Notes: generated from the sequence alone by a model not told the origin. Counted from the first letter of the stretch, positions 17,608 to 27,577 are shown. The stretch: DNA of 38,622 nucleotides from Alphaproteobacteria bacterium (GCA_020446675.1 JAGREE010000046.1:1-38622), one strand, 5' to 3'. Numbers and translations are program-made.

Positions 17608-17724
17608 TTCCGAACGTGCGCCCATTGGTAGCACGACATCCAGCACTGTAAAGGGTCAGCTGAACTTAATAGTGTGGATGCGAAAGGAACCCGCCGTATG
17701 TGGAGACACTCGGCGGGTTTTTTT
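17608..17724 (+). ncRNA. Candidate three-hairpin small RNA
   Basis: A likely free-standing transcript between infC's terminator and convergent csaA. A -10-like TATGAT is at 17595-17600. Hairpin 1 is CGTGC (17615) / GCACG (17631); hairpin 2 is CATCC-AG-CACT (17637-17647) / AGTG-T-GGATG (17671-17680) with a 23-nt loop holding the palindrome TCAGCTGA; hairpin 3 is the terminator AACCCGCCG / CGGCGGGTT followed by seven T. Nothing is encoded downstream on this strand, so a cis riboswitch is excluded. It does not match SRP, 6S or tmRNA. No known family is recognised. Confidence 0.5.
17688..17724 (+). terminator. Terminator of the candidate sRNA
   Basis: Nine-base-pair stem AACCCGCCG / CGGCGGGTT with a 14-nt loop and seven T. 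The T run reaches into the stop codon of csaA. On the minus strand there is no comparable T run, so it serves the + strand transcript. Confidence 0.85.
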
Positions 17725-18064
17725 AAACCAGTCGAGACCCGTTTGGAACCGGTCTTTCCGGCTGGGCAATAACCACGGCACCATTTTCATCATAAAAGCC
17801 GGTCAGAAGGAATTCTGACTGAATGGGTCCGATCTGTTTTACCGGAAAATTCACTACTGCCACAATCTGTTTTCCGATAAGGTCTTCAGGTGCATAGTGA
17901 ACCGTAATCTGCGCACTTGATTTTTTAACCCCAATGTCACCACCAAAATCCACCCAGACTTTATAGGCCGGTCTTCTTGCTTCGGGAAATTCTTCGGCCT
18001 TGACTACGGTGCCTATCCTAAGCTCAACTTTTTGAAAATCATCCCAGCTTATTTTATCTGACAT
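17723..18064 (-). CDS. csaA: CsaA tRNA-binding-domain protein
   Basis: 113 residues covering one OB-fold tRNA-binding domain: [60 protein letters not shown]. Length and order match CsaA, a dimeric export-related chaperone; it binds tRNA and unfolded proteins in other bacteria. Overlaps the upstream TraB-family gene by one base (TAATG), so the two are translationally coupled. Ends at the sRNA terminator. Confidence 0.9.
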   Translation of the reverse strand: MSDKISWDDFQKVELRIGTVVKAEEFPEARRPAYKVWVDFGGDIGVKKSSAQITVHYAPEDLIGKQIVAVVNFPVKQIGPIQSEFLLTGFYDENGAVVIAQPERPVPNGSRLV

Positions 18065-18972
18065 TATTCAATCCTTTTAACTTTATAACCCTGCTGTCCA
18101 AGCATTTTAATAACCCCGTCATCGCCGATAAAATGGGCAACTCCCGCAACAACAAGTGTGTTTTGTTTTTTCATCAGAAGACCGGCTATTACAGGAAGCC
18201 ATCTTTTATTGCGTTCAACAACGAGCTGCTGGTATATTTCTTTCTGTTCCTGCATTGGCTTAATCAAAGATTCTTCCATCCCTTTCTCATCTCCGTTAGC
18301 CCATGAACCCACCATTTCCATCGTAATATTCTGAATATCTTTTATCTGGTCCAATGTATCTACGAGCATTTCTGTCTGTATCGTCAGCGGATGATCATAA
18401 AGCGTTGCCAACTGGTCATCCAAAGTCTCAAGTTCAGAAATCCGCTTATTTTCTTTCATGGCCAGACCTTCAATAAACTTATCGACACCGGAATCCGGAT
18501 CCCATCCATGCTTTTTTATAACATTGATCGAAAGCGCTATGGATGCGAACCAGGGTTTGAACCTTGCAAGATTAGTAGCTGGTATCCCAACGGCCACAGC
18601 CTGCTCGCTCAAATATTGATAATCTTCAGGTTTCAGATAATTTCTTAACTCATCCCCCGCAGGAAGCAGACCATTTTCAATTGTTATCTGCTGTGCTTGT
18701 GCTTCTTTCTCAGGGGTCATATGAACTTCAAAGACAACCTCATCCGCATTGTCAAAAACCTCTTTTACAATGCCGCCATACCATTTCACATTTTTTGGGA
18801 GTAAATGAATAGATCCCAGGAAATAAACTTTGGAATTATCCTTTTCAATCATCCATAAGGCCGGATGGGCATTAAGTTCGTCCTGCGCATTGGAAATTTG
18901 CGGAATAACAAACAAGGCAACAAAAAGTACCGAAACAATTTTGTTTGTGAAAAACTTGTAAAGGAATTTCAT
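18064..18972 (-). CDS. TraB/GumN (TIKI-like) family protein
   Basis: 302 residues with a signal peptide (hydrophobic [19 protein letters not shown], cut after SNA). Characteristic TraB/GumN motifs: [19 protein letters not shown], later [18 protein letters not shown], and near the end [13 protein letters not shown] with the second conserved His. The family includes the TIKI metalloproteases, whose His/Glu residues bind metal; activity here is not shown. A periplasmic location is likely. It is coupled to csaA. Confidence 0.87.
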   Translation of the reverse strand: MKFLYKFFTNKIVSVLFVALFVIPQISNAQDELNAHPALWMIEKDNSKVYFLGSIHLLPKNVKWYGGIVKEVFDNADEVVFEVHMTPEKEAQAQQITIENGLLPAGDELRNYLKPEDYQYLSEQAVAVGIPATNLARFKPWFASIALSINVIKKHGWDPDSGVDKFIEGLAMKENKRISELETLDDQLATLYDHPLTIQTEMLVDTLDQIKDIQNITMEMVGSWANGDEKGMEESLIKPMQEQKEIYQQLVVERNKRWLPVIAGLLMKKQNTLVVAGVAHFIGDDGVIKMLGQQGYKVKRIE

Positions 18973-19059
18973 TATATACGATTCTTTCCTAAATATTTTC
19001 GGTTGTATTTATTGATAAGGTGGTTTGTAAATATGTCAACTTTATGTAAAAAATAGATT

Positions 19060-19200
19060 AACCCGCATGATCGGTCATTTGTTATCAAATCCTCTTGCAA
19101 TCCCAGCAAAAGCGGGCTATACACCGACCTTCGTTGAATGGTACGGCCTGGTAGGGCATGCCTATCCATTCGGAAAGCTTGTCAGACTAGTCTGACTTAT
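19060..19200 (+). promoter_or_regulatory. Possible structured leader of rpmI-rplT
   Basis: In the 247 bases before rpmI, CCCGC (19062-66) can pair with GCGGG (19112-16) and TCGGT (19071-75) with ACCGA (19123-27). These helices cross, so together they would form a pseudoknot. A 16-base perfect palindrome GTCAGACTAGTCTGAC is at 19181-19196. In E. coli and others L20 represses the rpmI-rplT operon through a leader pseudoknot. Each helix has only five pairs, so this is suggestive only. Confidence 0.25.
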
Positions 19201-19219
19201 TTAACAAAAGGAAAGCTAA

Positions 19220-19417
19220 ATGCCCAAATTGAAAACAAAAAGTGGCGCCAAAAAACGCTTCAAACTCACCGCCTCTGGCAAGGTGCGTTCATCACAGACC
19301 GGAAAACAACACGGCATGATCAAACGCACAAACAAACAAATTCGCAATCAACGCGGCACAACGATTCTGAGCGATCCGGATGCCCGTATTGTTAAGAAAT
19401 ATATGCCTTACGGTTAA
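19220..19417 (+). CDS. rpmI: 50S ribosomal protein bL35
   Basis: 65 residues beginning [20 protein letters not shown], with the K/R-rich [17 protein letters not shown] block and the C-terminal VKKYMPYG typical of bL35. AAAGGA lies just upstream. First gene of a two-gene operon with rplT, 12 nt apart. Part of the large subunit near the peptidyl transferase region. Confidence 0.97.
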   Translation: MPKLKTKSGAKKRFKLTASGKVRSSQTGKQHGMIKRTNKQIRNQRGTTILSDPDARIVKKYMPYG

Positions 19418-19429
19418 TGGAGCAATAAA

Positions 19430-19786
19430 ATGGCACATGTAAAACGGGGCGTAACGTCAAAAGCCCGTCACAAAAAAGTTCTTAATGCCGCAAAAGGTTA
19501 CCGCGGTCGTCGTAAATCCACTATTCGCGTCGCGATGCAGGCTGTTGAAAAAGCAGGCCAGTATGCTTACCGTGATCGTAAAGTCCGTAAGCGTCAATTC
19601 CGCGCCTTGTGGATTCAGCGTATTAACGCAGGTGCGCGTCTTGAAGGACTTACTTATTCACGATTTATGAACGGCCTAAAAGTTGCAGGCATCGAACTTG
19701 ACCGCAAAGTTCTGGCTGATTTAGCCGTTCGTGAACCTGAAGCTTTTAAAGCCATTGCAGAACAAGCAAAAGCCGCAATCGCCTAA
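19430..19786 (+). CDS. rplT: 50S ribosomal protein bL20
   Basis: 118 residues: [58 protein letters not shown], then the C-terminal domain. Full length. bL20 is an early 50S assembly protein and in enterobacteria the autoregulator of rpmI-rplT. A strong terminator follows 35 nt after the stop. Confidence 0.97.
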   Translation: MAHVKRGVTSKARHKKVLNAAKGYRGRRKSTIRVAMQAVEKAGQYAYRDRKVRKRQFRALWIQRINAGARLEGLTYSRFMNGLKVAGIELDRKVLADLAVREPEAFKAIAEQAKAAIA

Positions 19787-19819
19787 AAAGCCCTTCAAAG
19801 AGTTCAAAATTCAAGTTTG

Positions 19820-19855
19820 AGGAGCCTGCCGCTTGGCAGTAGGCTCCTTTTTCTT
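19820..19855 (+). terminator. Terminator after rplT
   Basis: GGAGCCT / AGGCTCC outer stem with an inner GCC / GGC pairing, followed by a T-rich run. It separates the ribosomal operon from pheST. Confidence 0.88.
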
Positions 19856-19904
19856 TATGTTCGATTTTATAATTTATTGATTTAAAAATTTTGGGTAAAA
19901 AATA

Positions 19905-20996
19905 ATGAAAGACCTCCAAACACTGGAAAGTGAAATTACCGCAAATTTACTGGCGGCAGACAATTTGGATAAAGTTGAAAATATCCGTATTGCCGAACTT
20001 GGCAAGAAAGGTCGTGTCAGCATGCTGATGCGCGAGCTTGGCAAAATGAACGCGGAAGAAAAAAAAGAATTTGGGCCCAAATTAAACCAACTTAAGAATA
20101 ATTTGAACGATGCAATATCTGCCCGTAAAAATACTTTGGAAGAGAAAGTCCTAAACCGTAAACTTCAATCTGAAAGCGTTGATATCAGCCTTTCCGCTGT
20201 TTCAGTGGATAATGGCAGCATCCACCCGATCAGCCAGGTTATGGACGAAGTCACCGAAATTTTTACAGAAATGGGGTTCAGTGTAGCAGAAGGTCCGGAA
20301 ATAGAGGAAGATTTCTATAACTTCACCGCCCTCAATATTCCGGAAGAGCATCCGGCAAGACAGATGCATGATACCTTCTATTTTCCTGAAGACGAAAATG
20401 GCAACCGCAAGGTTCTCAGAACTCATACATCCCCTGTACAAATTCGCACTATGCTATCAGGCGAACCACCATATCGGATCATTGCGCCGGGTCGTACATA
20501 CAGGAACGATAGTGATGCAACCCATACCCCGATGTTTCATCAGGTGGAAGCGCTCGTCATTGATAAAAATATTCATATGGGGCATCTCAAATGGTGTATT
20601 GAGGAATTTGCAAGGAAATTCTTTGAAATTGACAATGTAAAAATCCGTTTCCGCCCCAGTTATTTTCCATTCACGGAACCCTCGGCAGAAGTCGATATCG
20701 GCTGCGCTTTCAAAGATGGTGAAGTTCTGATCGGGGAAGGCGATGACTGGCTCGAAATTATGGGATGCGGCATGGTCAATGAACGTGTTTTGGAAAATGT
20801 AAACCTTGACCCCAAAGAATATCAGGGCTTTGCATTCGGACTTGGTCTCGACCGAATTGCCATGCTAAAATGGGGAATTCCCGATCTTAGGGATTTCTTT
20901 GCCGCCGATTTGCGCTGGTTGAAACATTATGGTTTTCAGGCACTGGATATTCCATCGCTCAGCACAAGAGCCTCAACAGTGAAGGGGAGTAAATAA
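19905..20996 (+). CDS. pheS: Phenylalanyl-tRNA synthetase alpha subunit
   Basis: 363 residues, usual length. N-terminal coiled coil (about 1-85), then class II core: HPISQVMDEVTEIFTEMGF, THTSPVQIRTM, the motif 2 region TYRNDSDATHTPMFHQVE, and motif 3 GFAFGLGLDRIAMLKWGIPD. It forms an alpha2-beta2 enzyme with PheT that charges tRNA-Phe. pheT follows after one base, so the two are translated together. Confidence 0.98.
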   Translation: MKDLQTLESEITANLLAADNLDKVENIRIAELGKKGRVSMLMRELGKMNAEEKKEFGPKLNQLKNNLNDAISARKNTLEEKVLNRKLQSESVDISLSAVSVDNGSIHPISQVMDEVTEIFTEMGFSVAEGPEIEEDFYNFTALNIPEEHPARQMHDTFYFPEDENGNRKVLRTHTSPVQIRTMLSGEPPYRIIAPGRTYRNDSDATHTPMFHQVEALVIDKNIHMGHLKWCIEEFARKFFEIDNVKIRFRPSYFPFTEPSAEVDIGCAFKDGEVLIGEGDDWLEIMGCGMVNERVLENVNLDPKEYQGFAFGLGLDRIAMLKWGIPDLRDFFAADLRWLKHYGFQALDIPSLSTRASTVKGSK

Positions 20997-20997
20997 A

Positions 20998-23388
20998 ATG
21001 AAATTTACATTATCCTGGCTTAAAACATATCTTGATACTGATGCCGACCTTGATACTATTTCTAAAACCCTGACGTCTATTGGCCTTGAAGTTGAAGGGA
21101 TTAATGATCCAACTGTTGATTTAAAACCCTTTGTCGTTGCCCGCATCGAAAAAGCGGAACAGCATCCCAATGCCGATAAATTAAGGGTCTGCACTGTTAA
21201 TACTGGTACAGAAACTGTTCAGGTTGTTTGCGGCGCTCCTAATGCCCGAACCGGCCTGATCGGTGCATTTGCCCCTAGCGGAAGTGTTATCCCCAGTAAT
21301 GGGCTTAAGTTAAAAGCAACTGTTATTCGTGGAGTGGAAAGTAATGGTATGCTATGCTCCGAGCGCGAGCTAGGCCTCGGTGATGACCATGATGGAATTA
21401 TTGATCTGCCCGCCGATGCCCCGATTGGTAAAGGTTTTGCGGAATTTGCGGGGCTGAATGATCCGGTCATTGAAATTGCTATTACACCAAATCATCAGGA
21501 TGCACTTGGTGTTTATGGAATTGCCCGTGATCTGGCCGCTGCTGGTCTTGGTACACTTAAGAAACCTGATGTTTCAATAGTGCCGGGTAAGTTTGAAAGC
21601 CCGATAAAAGTTCATATTGATAGCCCTGAGGCCTGCCCTGTTTTTGCCGGTCGTTATATTCGTGGTGTAAAGAACGGTGCCAGCCCTGCCTGGATGCAGC
21701 GCCGCCTGAAATCCCTGGGAATGAAGCCTATATCTGCACTTGTTGATATAACCAACTTCATGACCCATGACTATGGAAGGCCCCTTCATGTTTTTGACGC
21801 TGACAATATTGCCGGCGATCTTACTGTTCGCCTTTCGAAAACAGATGAAAAATTGCTGGCTCTTGATGGTAAGGAATATCTGTTTGATGACCAGGTCTGC
21901 GTCATTTCAGACGATAATGCCATAAATTCCATTGGTGGTGTTATGGGCGGTAACGACAGCGGAACTTACGAAACAACAACCAATGTATTTCTGGAATGTG
22001 CATGGTTTGATCCTATCCGCACGGCAATGACCGGCCGCAAGCTCGGCATTGATAGTGATGCAAGATACCGCTTTGAACGGGGTGTTGATCCGGCAACAGT
22101 GCTGGATGGTGTGGAAATGGCCACCCGATTAATCATGGAAATGTGTGGCGGAGAGCCAAGCGATGTTTATCTTGCTGGCGAAGTCCCCGATATCAGCAAA
22201 ACCATAACCATGCGACCGGAACGCGTTAAGGAACTTGGTGGTGTCGATATTGATAAAGTACAGATCGCTGATATTCTTACTCGGCTTGGCTTTGATATTG
22301 TTGATAAAGGGGCAACTCTTGACGTCACGACACCATCATGGCGCTGCGATATTGACCGTGAACCTGATCTGGTTGAAGAAGTTTTACGCATCCACGGCTA
22401 TGATAAAATTAAAGTTGAGCCACTGCCCCCCTCAAGCAGGGAAATTGTTATCGGCCTAAATCCAGTGCAGAAACGTATTCGGTTGGCCAAACGCAGTGCA
22501 GCATCAATTGGCCTGCGGGAGGCTGTTACCTGGTCATTTATGCCAAGTGCATATGCATTATTATTTAATGAAGGAAATACTCCGCTGGTCCTTGATAATC
22601 CGGTCAGTACGGAGCTTAATGCCATGCGCCCAAATCTGCTTCCCAACCTTATACTGGCCGCCGGACGAAATCATGATCGTGGTCTTAAAAATGTCGCCCT
22701 GTTCGAAGCTGGCAATCAGTTTGCTTCAGATACACCGGAAGGGCAAAATTATGTGGTTGCGGGCGTCCGCCGCGGCCAGAAACATGATCGCCACTGGCAA
22801 AAGCGTCCTGAAGATGTAACAGTATATGATGCAAAAGCTGACGCTGTTTCCATTCTGACGTCATTAGACGTCAACGCCGAAAATGCTCAAATCGTGGCGG
22901 AGGCACCATCCTGGTATCATCCGGGAAGAAGCGGTGTTATCCGATTGGGTCCAAAAAATATTATGGCTTATTTTGGTGAAATCCATCCATCAATCCTAAA
23001 GAAAATGGATGTGAAAGGGCCTATGGTCGGGTTCGAAATAATGATTGGTAATATTCCGCTTCCTCGTTCGCAGTCCGGAAGCAGCAGAGGCCCTCTAAGA
23101 GTTTCTGACTATCAGGCGGTTGAACGTGATTTTGCATTTGTAGTTGATAAGAATTTGCCTGCGGAAAGCCTTATTAAAGTTGTCAGCAGTATAAATAAAA
23201 AACTGATTGATAATGTCAGTATTTTTGATGTCTATCAGGGCGCCGGAATTGATGAAGATAAAAAATCAATAGCCATCAATGTTAAACTGCAACCATATGA
23301 TAAAACAATGACGGATGAGGAAATTGAGACATTCTCGAAATTGGTCATTGATACTGTATCATCCAAAATCGGCGGAACTCTAAGGTAA
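20998..23388 (+). CDS. pheT: Phenylalanyl-tRNA synthetase beta subunit
   Basis: 796 residues, full length. Order: N-terminal domain, tRNA-binding OB fold (EKAEQHPNADKLRVCTVNTG), B3/B4 editing domain (residues about 215-390, including GGVMGGNDSGT), B5 domain, the class II-like module, and a C-terminal FDX-ACB domain (QAVERDFAFVVDKNLPAESL to the end). Starts one base after pheS. No terminator is seen in the 74 bases before the next gene. Confidence 0.98.
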   Translation: MKFTLSWLKTYLDTDADLDTISKTLTSIGLEVEGINDPTVDLKPFVVARIEKAEQHPNADKLRVCTVNTGTETVQVVCGAPNARTGLIGAFAPSGSVIPSNGLKLKATVIRGVESNGMLCSERELGLGDDHDGIIDLPADAPIGKGFAEFAGLNDPVIEIAITPNHQDALGVYGIARDLAAAGLGTLKKPDVSIVPGKFESPIKVHIDSPEACPVFAGRYIRGVKNGASPAWMQRRLKSLGMKPISALVDITNFMTHDYGRPLHVFDADNIAGDLTVRLSKTDEKLLALDGKEYLFDDQVCVISDDNAINSIGGVMGGNDSGTYETTTNVFLECAWFDPIRTAMTGRKLGIDSDARYRFERGVDPATVLDGVEMATRLIMEMCGGEPSDVYLAGEVPDISKTITMRPERVKELGGVDIDKVQIADILTRLGFDIVDKGATLDVTTPSWRCDIDREPDLVEEVLRIHGYDKIKVEPLPPSSREIVIGLNPVQKRIRLAKRSAASIGLREAVTWSFMPSAYALLFNEGNTPLVLDNPVSTELNAMRPNLLPNLILAAGRNHDRGLKNVALFEAGNQFASDTPEGQNYVVAGVRRGQKHDRHWQKRPEDVTVYDAKADAVSILTSLDVNAENAQIVAEAPSWYHPGRSGVIRLGPKNIMAYFGEIHPSILKKMDVKGPMVGFEIMIGNIPLPRSQSGSSRGPLRVSDYQAVERDFAFVVDKNLPAESLIKVVSSINKKLIDNVSIFDVYQGAGIDEDKKSIAINVKLQPYDKTMTDEEIETFSKLVIDTVSSKIGGTLR

Positions 23389-23462
23389 TTTCAGCTAGCA
23401 TAAAAACTTATTAACCATATTTAAAGATCATCCACTTATAATTCACGTAGGATAAACTGTAA

Positions 23463-24449
23463 GTGGATTCTGAAATCAGTATGGTAAGTAAGGAAAATAC
23501 GGTAAAAGTACCCATGAGATGGCGTCTGAAGGCCTGGTGGGAAGGTTATGACCTGGATGATATTCGAGCGCGATTGAACCGCGGCGAAAAAGTTGAGGAC
23601 GTAGCGACCGTTGAACCGGCAAAACCAGTAAAGCCGGACAACGATGCTCCGGAAGCATTGGTATGGGATGATAAAAGACTAGAAACAGCGCAGTTAATAT
23701 GGGGCGAAGGCTATTGCGGACCGGGTGGGCCAGAATATGTCACAAGCATGTCAAAACTGCTTGGAATGTCACCCAAAATGAGTGTCGCCGTTATTGGCGC
23801 AGGTCTGGGTGGTCCTTCGCGTGTGCTTGCCGAAGAATTTGGTGCCTGGATAACAGGGTACGAACAATCAGAAAATCTTGCTGAAAAAGGTATGGAGCTT
23901 TCAAAAAAAGCCGGGCTGGAAGCCAAAGCCCCAATTAAGCATTATAACCCTTCAAGTGATGAGACCTTTGAAAGAACCTTTGACCGTGCTTATTCAAAAG
24001 AAGCTCTTTATACGGTTGAGGATAAACCAAAACTGCTTCAGAACGTATTTAACAAACTTAAGAACAGTGGCCTGTTCCTGATAAATGACTATACTCTTTC
24101 AAGTGCTGAGGCTTTAAGTAATAAAGATGTTCAGAAATGGCTTCGTCTGGAGCCGACACAGCCATTTCCCATACCACACAAATCCATGGAAAAGCTGTTA
24201 ACGAACTGTGGCTATATTCTCCGGGTAAACGAAGATATCACAGATGTTTATATAGATATGATCGCAAAAAGCTGGGTTGGCGTAGATAAAGTCATCGAAT
24301 CATTGACAAACCACCCGGAAGATCAGTCGGAAACCATAAACCGCCTCATTAAAGAAGCCGAGTTCTGGATGCTCCGCTCAAAAATCATGAAAGAAGGTCA
24401 TGTTAGGGCCTGGCGCTTCCTTGCCTATAAACCGGCAGAAATAAAATAA
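23463..24449 (+). CDS. Class I SAM-dependent methyltransferase
   Basis: 328 residues starting at GTG 23463; AGGA is about 10 nt before it, and the next ATG (23481) lacks a site. Contains the SAM-binding motif I VAVIGAGLGGPSRVLAEEFG, motif region ITGYEQSENLAEKG, and the catalytic-domain stretch DRAYSKEALYTVEDKPKLL with FLINDYTLSS. The first 60 residues are a charged extension. Resembles small-molecule or lipid methyltransferases with a YCGPGGPEYVTSM segment; substrate unknown. Lies between pheT and lepA on the same strand. Confidence 0.85.
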   Translation: MDSEISMVSKENTVKVPMRWRLKAWWEGYDLDDIRARLNRGEKVEDVATVEPAKPVKPDNDAPEALVWDDKRLETAQLIWGEGYCGPGGPEYVTSMSKLLGMSPKMSVAVIGAGLGGPSRVLAEEFGAWITGYEQSENLAEKGMELSKKAGLEAKAPIKHYNPSSDETFERTFDRAYSKEALYTVEDKPKLLQNVFNKLKNSGLFLINDYTLSSAEALSNKDVQKWLRLEPTQPFPIPHKSMEKLLTNCGYILRVNEDITDVYIDMIAKSWVGVDKVIESLTNHPEDQSETINRLIKEAEFWMLRSKIMKEGHVRAWRFLAYKPAEIK

Positions 24450-24507
24450 TCATAACGGTTACCGGAAACTGTTGTAAGTTGTATGTCTGAATGGTAAAAG
24501 CCCCTTC

Positions 24508-26313
24508 ATGACAGACTTGGCCCATATCAGAAATTTTTCAATCGTCGCCCATATTGACCATGGGAAATCGACGCTAGCCGACCGCCTGATACAATTTTGC
24601 GGTGGCCTTACCGACCGTGAAATGAAAGAACAAGTCCTCGATAATATGGATATCGAGCGCGAGCGCGGAATTACCATTAAAGCCCAAACAGTGCGCCTTG
24701 AATATAAAGCAAGAAACGGCGAAGATTATATCATAAACCTGATGGATACACCCGGACATGTTGACTTTGCCTATGAAGTGAGCAGATGTTTATATGCCTG
24801 CGAAGGGTCTATCCTTGTCGTTGATTCCAGTCAGGGTGTTGAAGCACAAACCCTAGCAAACGTCTATCAAGCCATCGAACATAATCATGAAATTGTCCCT
24901 GTACTTAATAAAATTGACCTGCCTGCCGCTGAACCCGAACAGGTCCGTGCACAGATTGAGGATGTGATCGGCATTGATGCTTCAGAGGCCATTCTGGTTT
25001 CGGCAAAAACCGGCGTCGGTATTGAAGACGTTATGGAAAGCATTATTAAAACGCTGCCCCCGCCTCAGGGGGATGCGAATGCGCCGCTAAAAGCTTTGCT
25101 GGTTGATAGTTGGTATGACAGTTATCTGGGTGTTATGGTTCTGGTCAGGATCATTGACGGTAAGCTTAAGAAAGGCATGCGCGTTAAAATGATGGCTGCA
25201 GAAACTGACCATCTGGTTGACCGTGTTGGCGTATTTAAACCAAAGTCAACAATTGTTCAGGAACTCGGTCCTGGTGAAGTTGGGTTTTTCACAGCATCAA
25301 TTAAAGAAGTGTCGCAAACCCATGTGGGGGACACTGTAACCGAATATAAAAACGAAACCGCAAAAATGCTACCAGGTTTTAAACCAGTGCAAAGCGTGGT
25401 TTTTTGCGGGCTATTCCCGGCGGACGCTGCCGATTTTGAACTCCTGCGGGAAAGCATGCATAAACTGAGATTAAATGATGCCAGTTTTCAATTTGAGCCC
25501 GAAACCTCGACTGCCCTTGGATACGGTTTTCGCTGCGGTTTTCTCGGAATGTTGCATCTGGAGATTATCCAGGAACGGCTGATGCGTGAATTTGATCTTG
25601 ATATCATCACAACATCGCCAAGTGTTATTTATAAAATCTTTCTGAACAAAGGGAAAATAAAAGAAATCCATAATCCTGCTGATATGCCGGACCCGGTTTA
25701 TATTGACCATATGGAAGAACCCTGGATCAAAGCAACTATACTTGTTCCCGATAGTCACCTTGGTGCCGTACTGACATTGTGTCAGGAAAAACGTGGCGAA
25801 CAGGTTGATCTGACCTATGCCGGTAATCGGGCAATGGTGGTTTACCGACTTCCCCTGAATGAGGTGGTTTATGATTTTTATGACAGATTAAAATCAATCA
25901 GTCGTGGTTACGCCAGTTTTGATTATCAAATGGACGGATACCGTGAAGGGGATCTCGTTAAATTGTCAATCCTGGTGAATAACGAACCTGTCGACGCACT
26001 TAGTATGATGGTCCACCGCAGTCAGGCCGAATATCGTGGTCGCGCGCTATGCGAACGGCTTAAGGACCTGATCCCGCGGGCACTTTTTAAAATTCCGATC
26101 CAGGCCGCCATCGGTGGCAAGGTAATTGCCCGCGAAACCATAAGCGCCATGCGAAAAGATGTTACCGCAAAATGTTATGGTGGTGATATCAGCCGTAAAA
26201 GAAAACTGCTCGAGAAGCAGAAAAAAGGTAAAAAGAAAATGCGCCTTTATGGAAATGTGGAGATCCCACATGAAGCCTTTATTGCTGCCCTTAAAATGCG
26301 CGATGAGAAATAA
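24508..26313 (+). CDS. lepA: Elongation factor 4 (LepA)
   Basis: 601 residues, full length. GTPase motifs: [15 protein letters not shown] (G1), [12 protein letters not shown] (G2), DTPGHVDF (G3), [10 protein letters not shown] (G4), and SAKTGVG (G5). Domains II, III, V and the LepA C-terminal domain with [20 protein letters not shown] follow. EF4 acts on the ribosome, back-translocating or aiding initiation and assembly. A bidirectional terminator follows at 26329. Confidence 0.98.
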   Translation: MTDLAHIRNFSIVAHIDHGKSTLADRLIQFCGGLTDREMKEQVLDNMDIERERGITIKAQTVRLEYKARNGEDYIINLMDTPGHVDFAYEVSRCLYACEGSILVVDSSQGVEAQTLANVYQAIEHNHEIVPVLNKIDLPAAEPEQVRAQIEDVIGIDASEAILVSAKTGVGIEDVMESIIKTLPPPQGDANAPLKALLVDSWYDSYLGVMVLVRIIDGKLKKGMRVKMMAAETDHLVDRVGVFKPKSTIVQELGPGEVGFFTASIKEVSQTHVGDTVTEYKNETAKMLPGFKPVQSVVFCGLFPADAADFELLRESMHKLRLNDASFQFEPETSTALGYGFRCGFLGMLHLEIIQERLMREFDLDIITTSPSVIYKIFLNKGKIKEIHNPADMPDPVYIDHMEEPWIKATILVPDSHLGAVLTLCQEKRGEQVDLTYAGNRAMVVYRLPLNEVVYDFYDRLKSISRGYASFDYQMDGYREGDLVKLSILVNNEPVDALSMMVHRSQAEYRGRALCERLKDLIPRALFKIPIQAAIGGKVIARETISAMRKDVTAKCYGGDISRKRKLLEKQKKGKKKMRLYGNVEIPHEAFIAALKMRDEK

Positions 26314-26328
26314 TCATTTCCTTCAAAA

Positions 26329-26366
26329 CAAAAAAACCCGGTTGATTTAATCAACCGGGTTTTTAT
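26329..26366. terminator. Bidirectional terminator between lepA and rpmF
   Basis: Ten-base-pair stem ACCCGGTTGA / TCAACCGGGT with loop TTTAA, an A run on the left and five T on the right, so it works for both converging genes. Confidence 0.92.
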
Positions 26367-26381
26367 CAAAAATCTTAATTC

Positions 26382-26567
26382 TTAATAGTCGTCATTTGGC
26401 TCAAGAATTTGACGGCCGCGATATTTTCCTGTGCTCAGGTCAATATGATGGCGGCGGCGTAGCTCTCCGCTTTCCTGATCTTCAACATATGTGTCAACGC
26501 TCAAGCTGTCATGCGAACGACGATTACCACGACGATGTGGTGATACTTTCCTTTTTGGAACTGCCAT
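26382..26567 (-). CDS. rpmF: 50S ribosomal protein bL32
   Basis: 61 residues: [20 protein letters not shown] at the start, [16 protein letters not shown] near the end. The zinc-knuckle cysteines found in some bL32s are absent, so it is the C-minus type. AGGAT precedes the ATG. Convergent with lepA. Confidence 0.96.
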   Translation of the reverse strand: MAVPKRKVSPHRRGNRRSHDSLSVDTYVEDQESGELRRRHHIDLSTGKYRGRQILEPNDDY

Positions 26568-26702
26568 TTTCTTATCCTACCTTCTTTTAAGACCATTTTT
26601 TCAGGTCCTGAATCTCAAAAACAGTGTGTTATCGTTAATGTTGAGCCCAATGTCAAGTAATAGTTACCGAAACCGCTTTATATCATAGTGGATGGTCAAG
26701 CT

Positions 26703-26972
26703 TCACCTGTTTTTTAAAAACAGAAGCATCGTTATGACCCCAAAAGGCATAATGATCGGTAATTTTAGGACTGGTGACAGCATAGCCTGTCCATTGTCCG
26801 GGGAATCAGCCGAAGCAAGATGAGTTCCTTTTATGGCCTCCATAAAATTCATCACATGTGCAATACTGATCAGGCCCTGTTCATTACCTTCAAGATACCT
26901 GAGAAACTCAGCACCAAGCGTTATGACAGTCAGCGACAAAAATATATAAGCGAGCAAACGGCTCAACATCAT
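26703..26972 (-). CDS. Small two-helix membrane protein, unknown
   Basis: 89 residues, hydrophobic at both ends: LLAYIFLSLTVITLGAEFL (residues 5-24) and LPIIMPFGVITMLLFLKN at the C-terminus, with a polar middle. GGAG is 5-8 nt before a doubled ATG. No family is recognised; a real gene is supported by its start site and composition. Just upstream of the tRNA-Ser gene. Confidence 0.55.
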   Translation of the reverse strand: MMLSRLLAYIFLSLTVITLGAEFLRYLEGNEQGLISIAHVMNFMEAIKGTHLASADSPDNGQAMLSPVLKLPIIMPFGVITMLLFLKNR

Positions 26973-27105
26973 GAATACTCCATCTAAGCCTGATAGAGCC
27001 TAACGCCCTTTTAAGGCGATTAATAGACAGATTTCATAAAAACAGAAAACAATTTGATCTCTTTACTTGCGTCTTGGTAAAAGAACGTTATATTGCGCCT
27101 GCTAA

Positions 27106-27193
27106 GGAGAGGTGGCCGAGTGGTTTAAGGCGCACGCCTGGAAAGTGTGTTGAGCGCAAGCTCTCGAGGGTTCGAATCCCTTCCTCTCCTCCA
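27106..27193 (+). tRNA. tRNA-Ser (GGA anticodon)
   Basis: Complete cloverleaf with class II long variable arm. Acceptor GGAGAGG / CCTCTCC; D stem GCC / GGC; anticodon stem CACGC / GTGTG, loop CTGGAAA, anticodon GGA (27142-27144 area), reading UCC/UCU; variable hairpin GAGC-GCAA-GCTC; T arm GAGGG / CCCTT with loop TTCGAAT. The encoded 3' end is TCCA, so CCA is encoded and the discriminator base is U instead of the usual G73 of tRNA-Ser. Its last 17 bases plus the flanking ATT form the left copy of an att-like repeat. Confidence 0.96.
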
Positions 27194-27196
27194 TTT
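27177..27196 (+). repeat. Left att-like repeat in tRNA-Ser 3' end
   Basis: TCCCTTCCTCTCCTCCATTT, identical to 29833-29852. Overlaps T-stem to the CCA end of the tRNA gene, the usual core for tyrosine-recombinase integration. Confidence 0.75.
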
Positions 27197-27577
27197 TATA
27201 TCATGCCCTTTAAAATCAATATGTTAGATCGAACTTGCTAATACAATGTTACCTCGTTTGTTATCGCAATTGTTACCTTTCTTGCCAAAAGTTTCAAATG
27301 AATCACTAGCCGTTCATCCACATAACTCTTTTTTCATCAATTAGTTTGTTCAATGTCAGCGCCTGTGAGACTATTCGCCTCACCATATCCGGAACCAACA
27401 AAACATGGTTTATGGCAAGAAACCTTCTAAATCCCAAATATACAACAGGGTGGGAAAAGCTCAGAAAAGTTTATTTCTAGTTGCACTCTTTAAAAGTAAT
27501 AAAGCTGATAACGTAGACATATTGATGTTTTCTTGTTATAAAATCTCTTAGTAAACTTTTAAAGTAATGGCGTAATA
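27194..27577. other. Gene-free left part of the element
   Basis: 384 AT-rich bases. A minus-strand frame (27306-27470, ending at TAG) stays open for 54 codons, but has no early start codon; it could be a remnant but is not convincing. No hairpin terminator stands out. The region contains the promoter for the gene at 27578. Confidence 0.4.

Noticed and set aside
27306..27470. 54-codon open frame on minus strand, perhaps an integrase end
   Set aside because: No start codon early in the frame and no tyrosine-recombinase motif (R..HxxR..Y).
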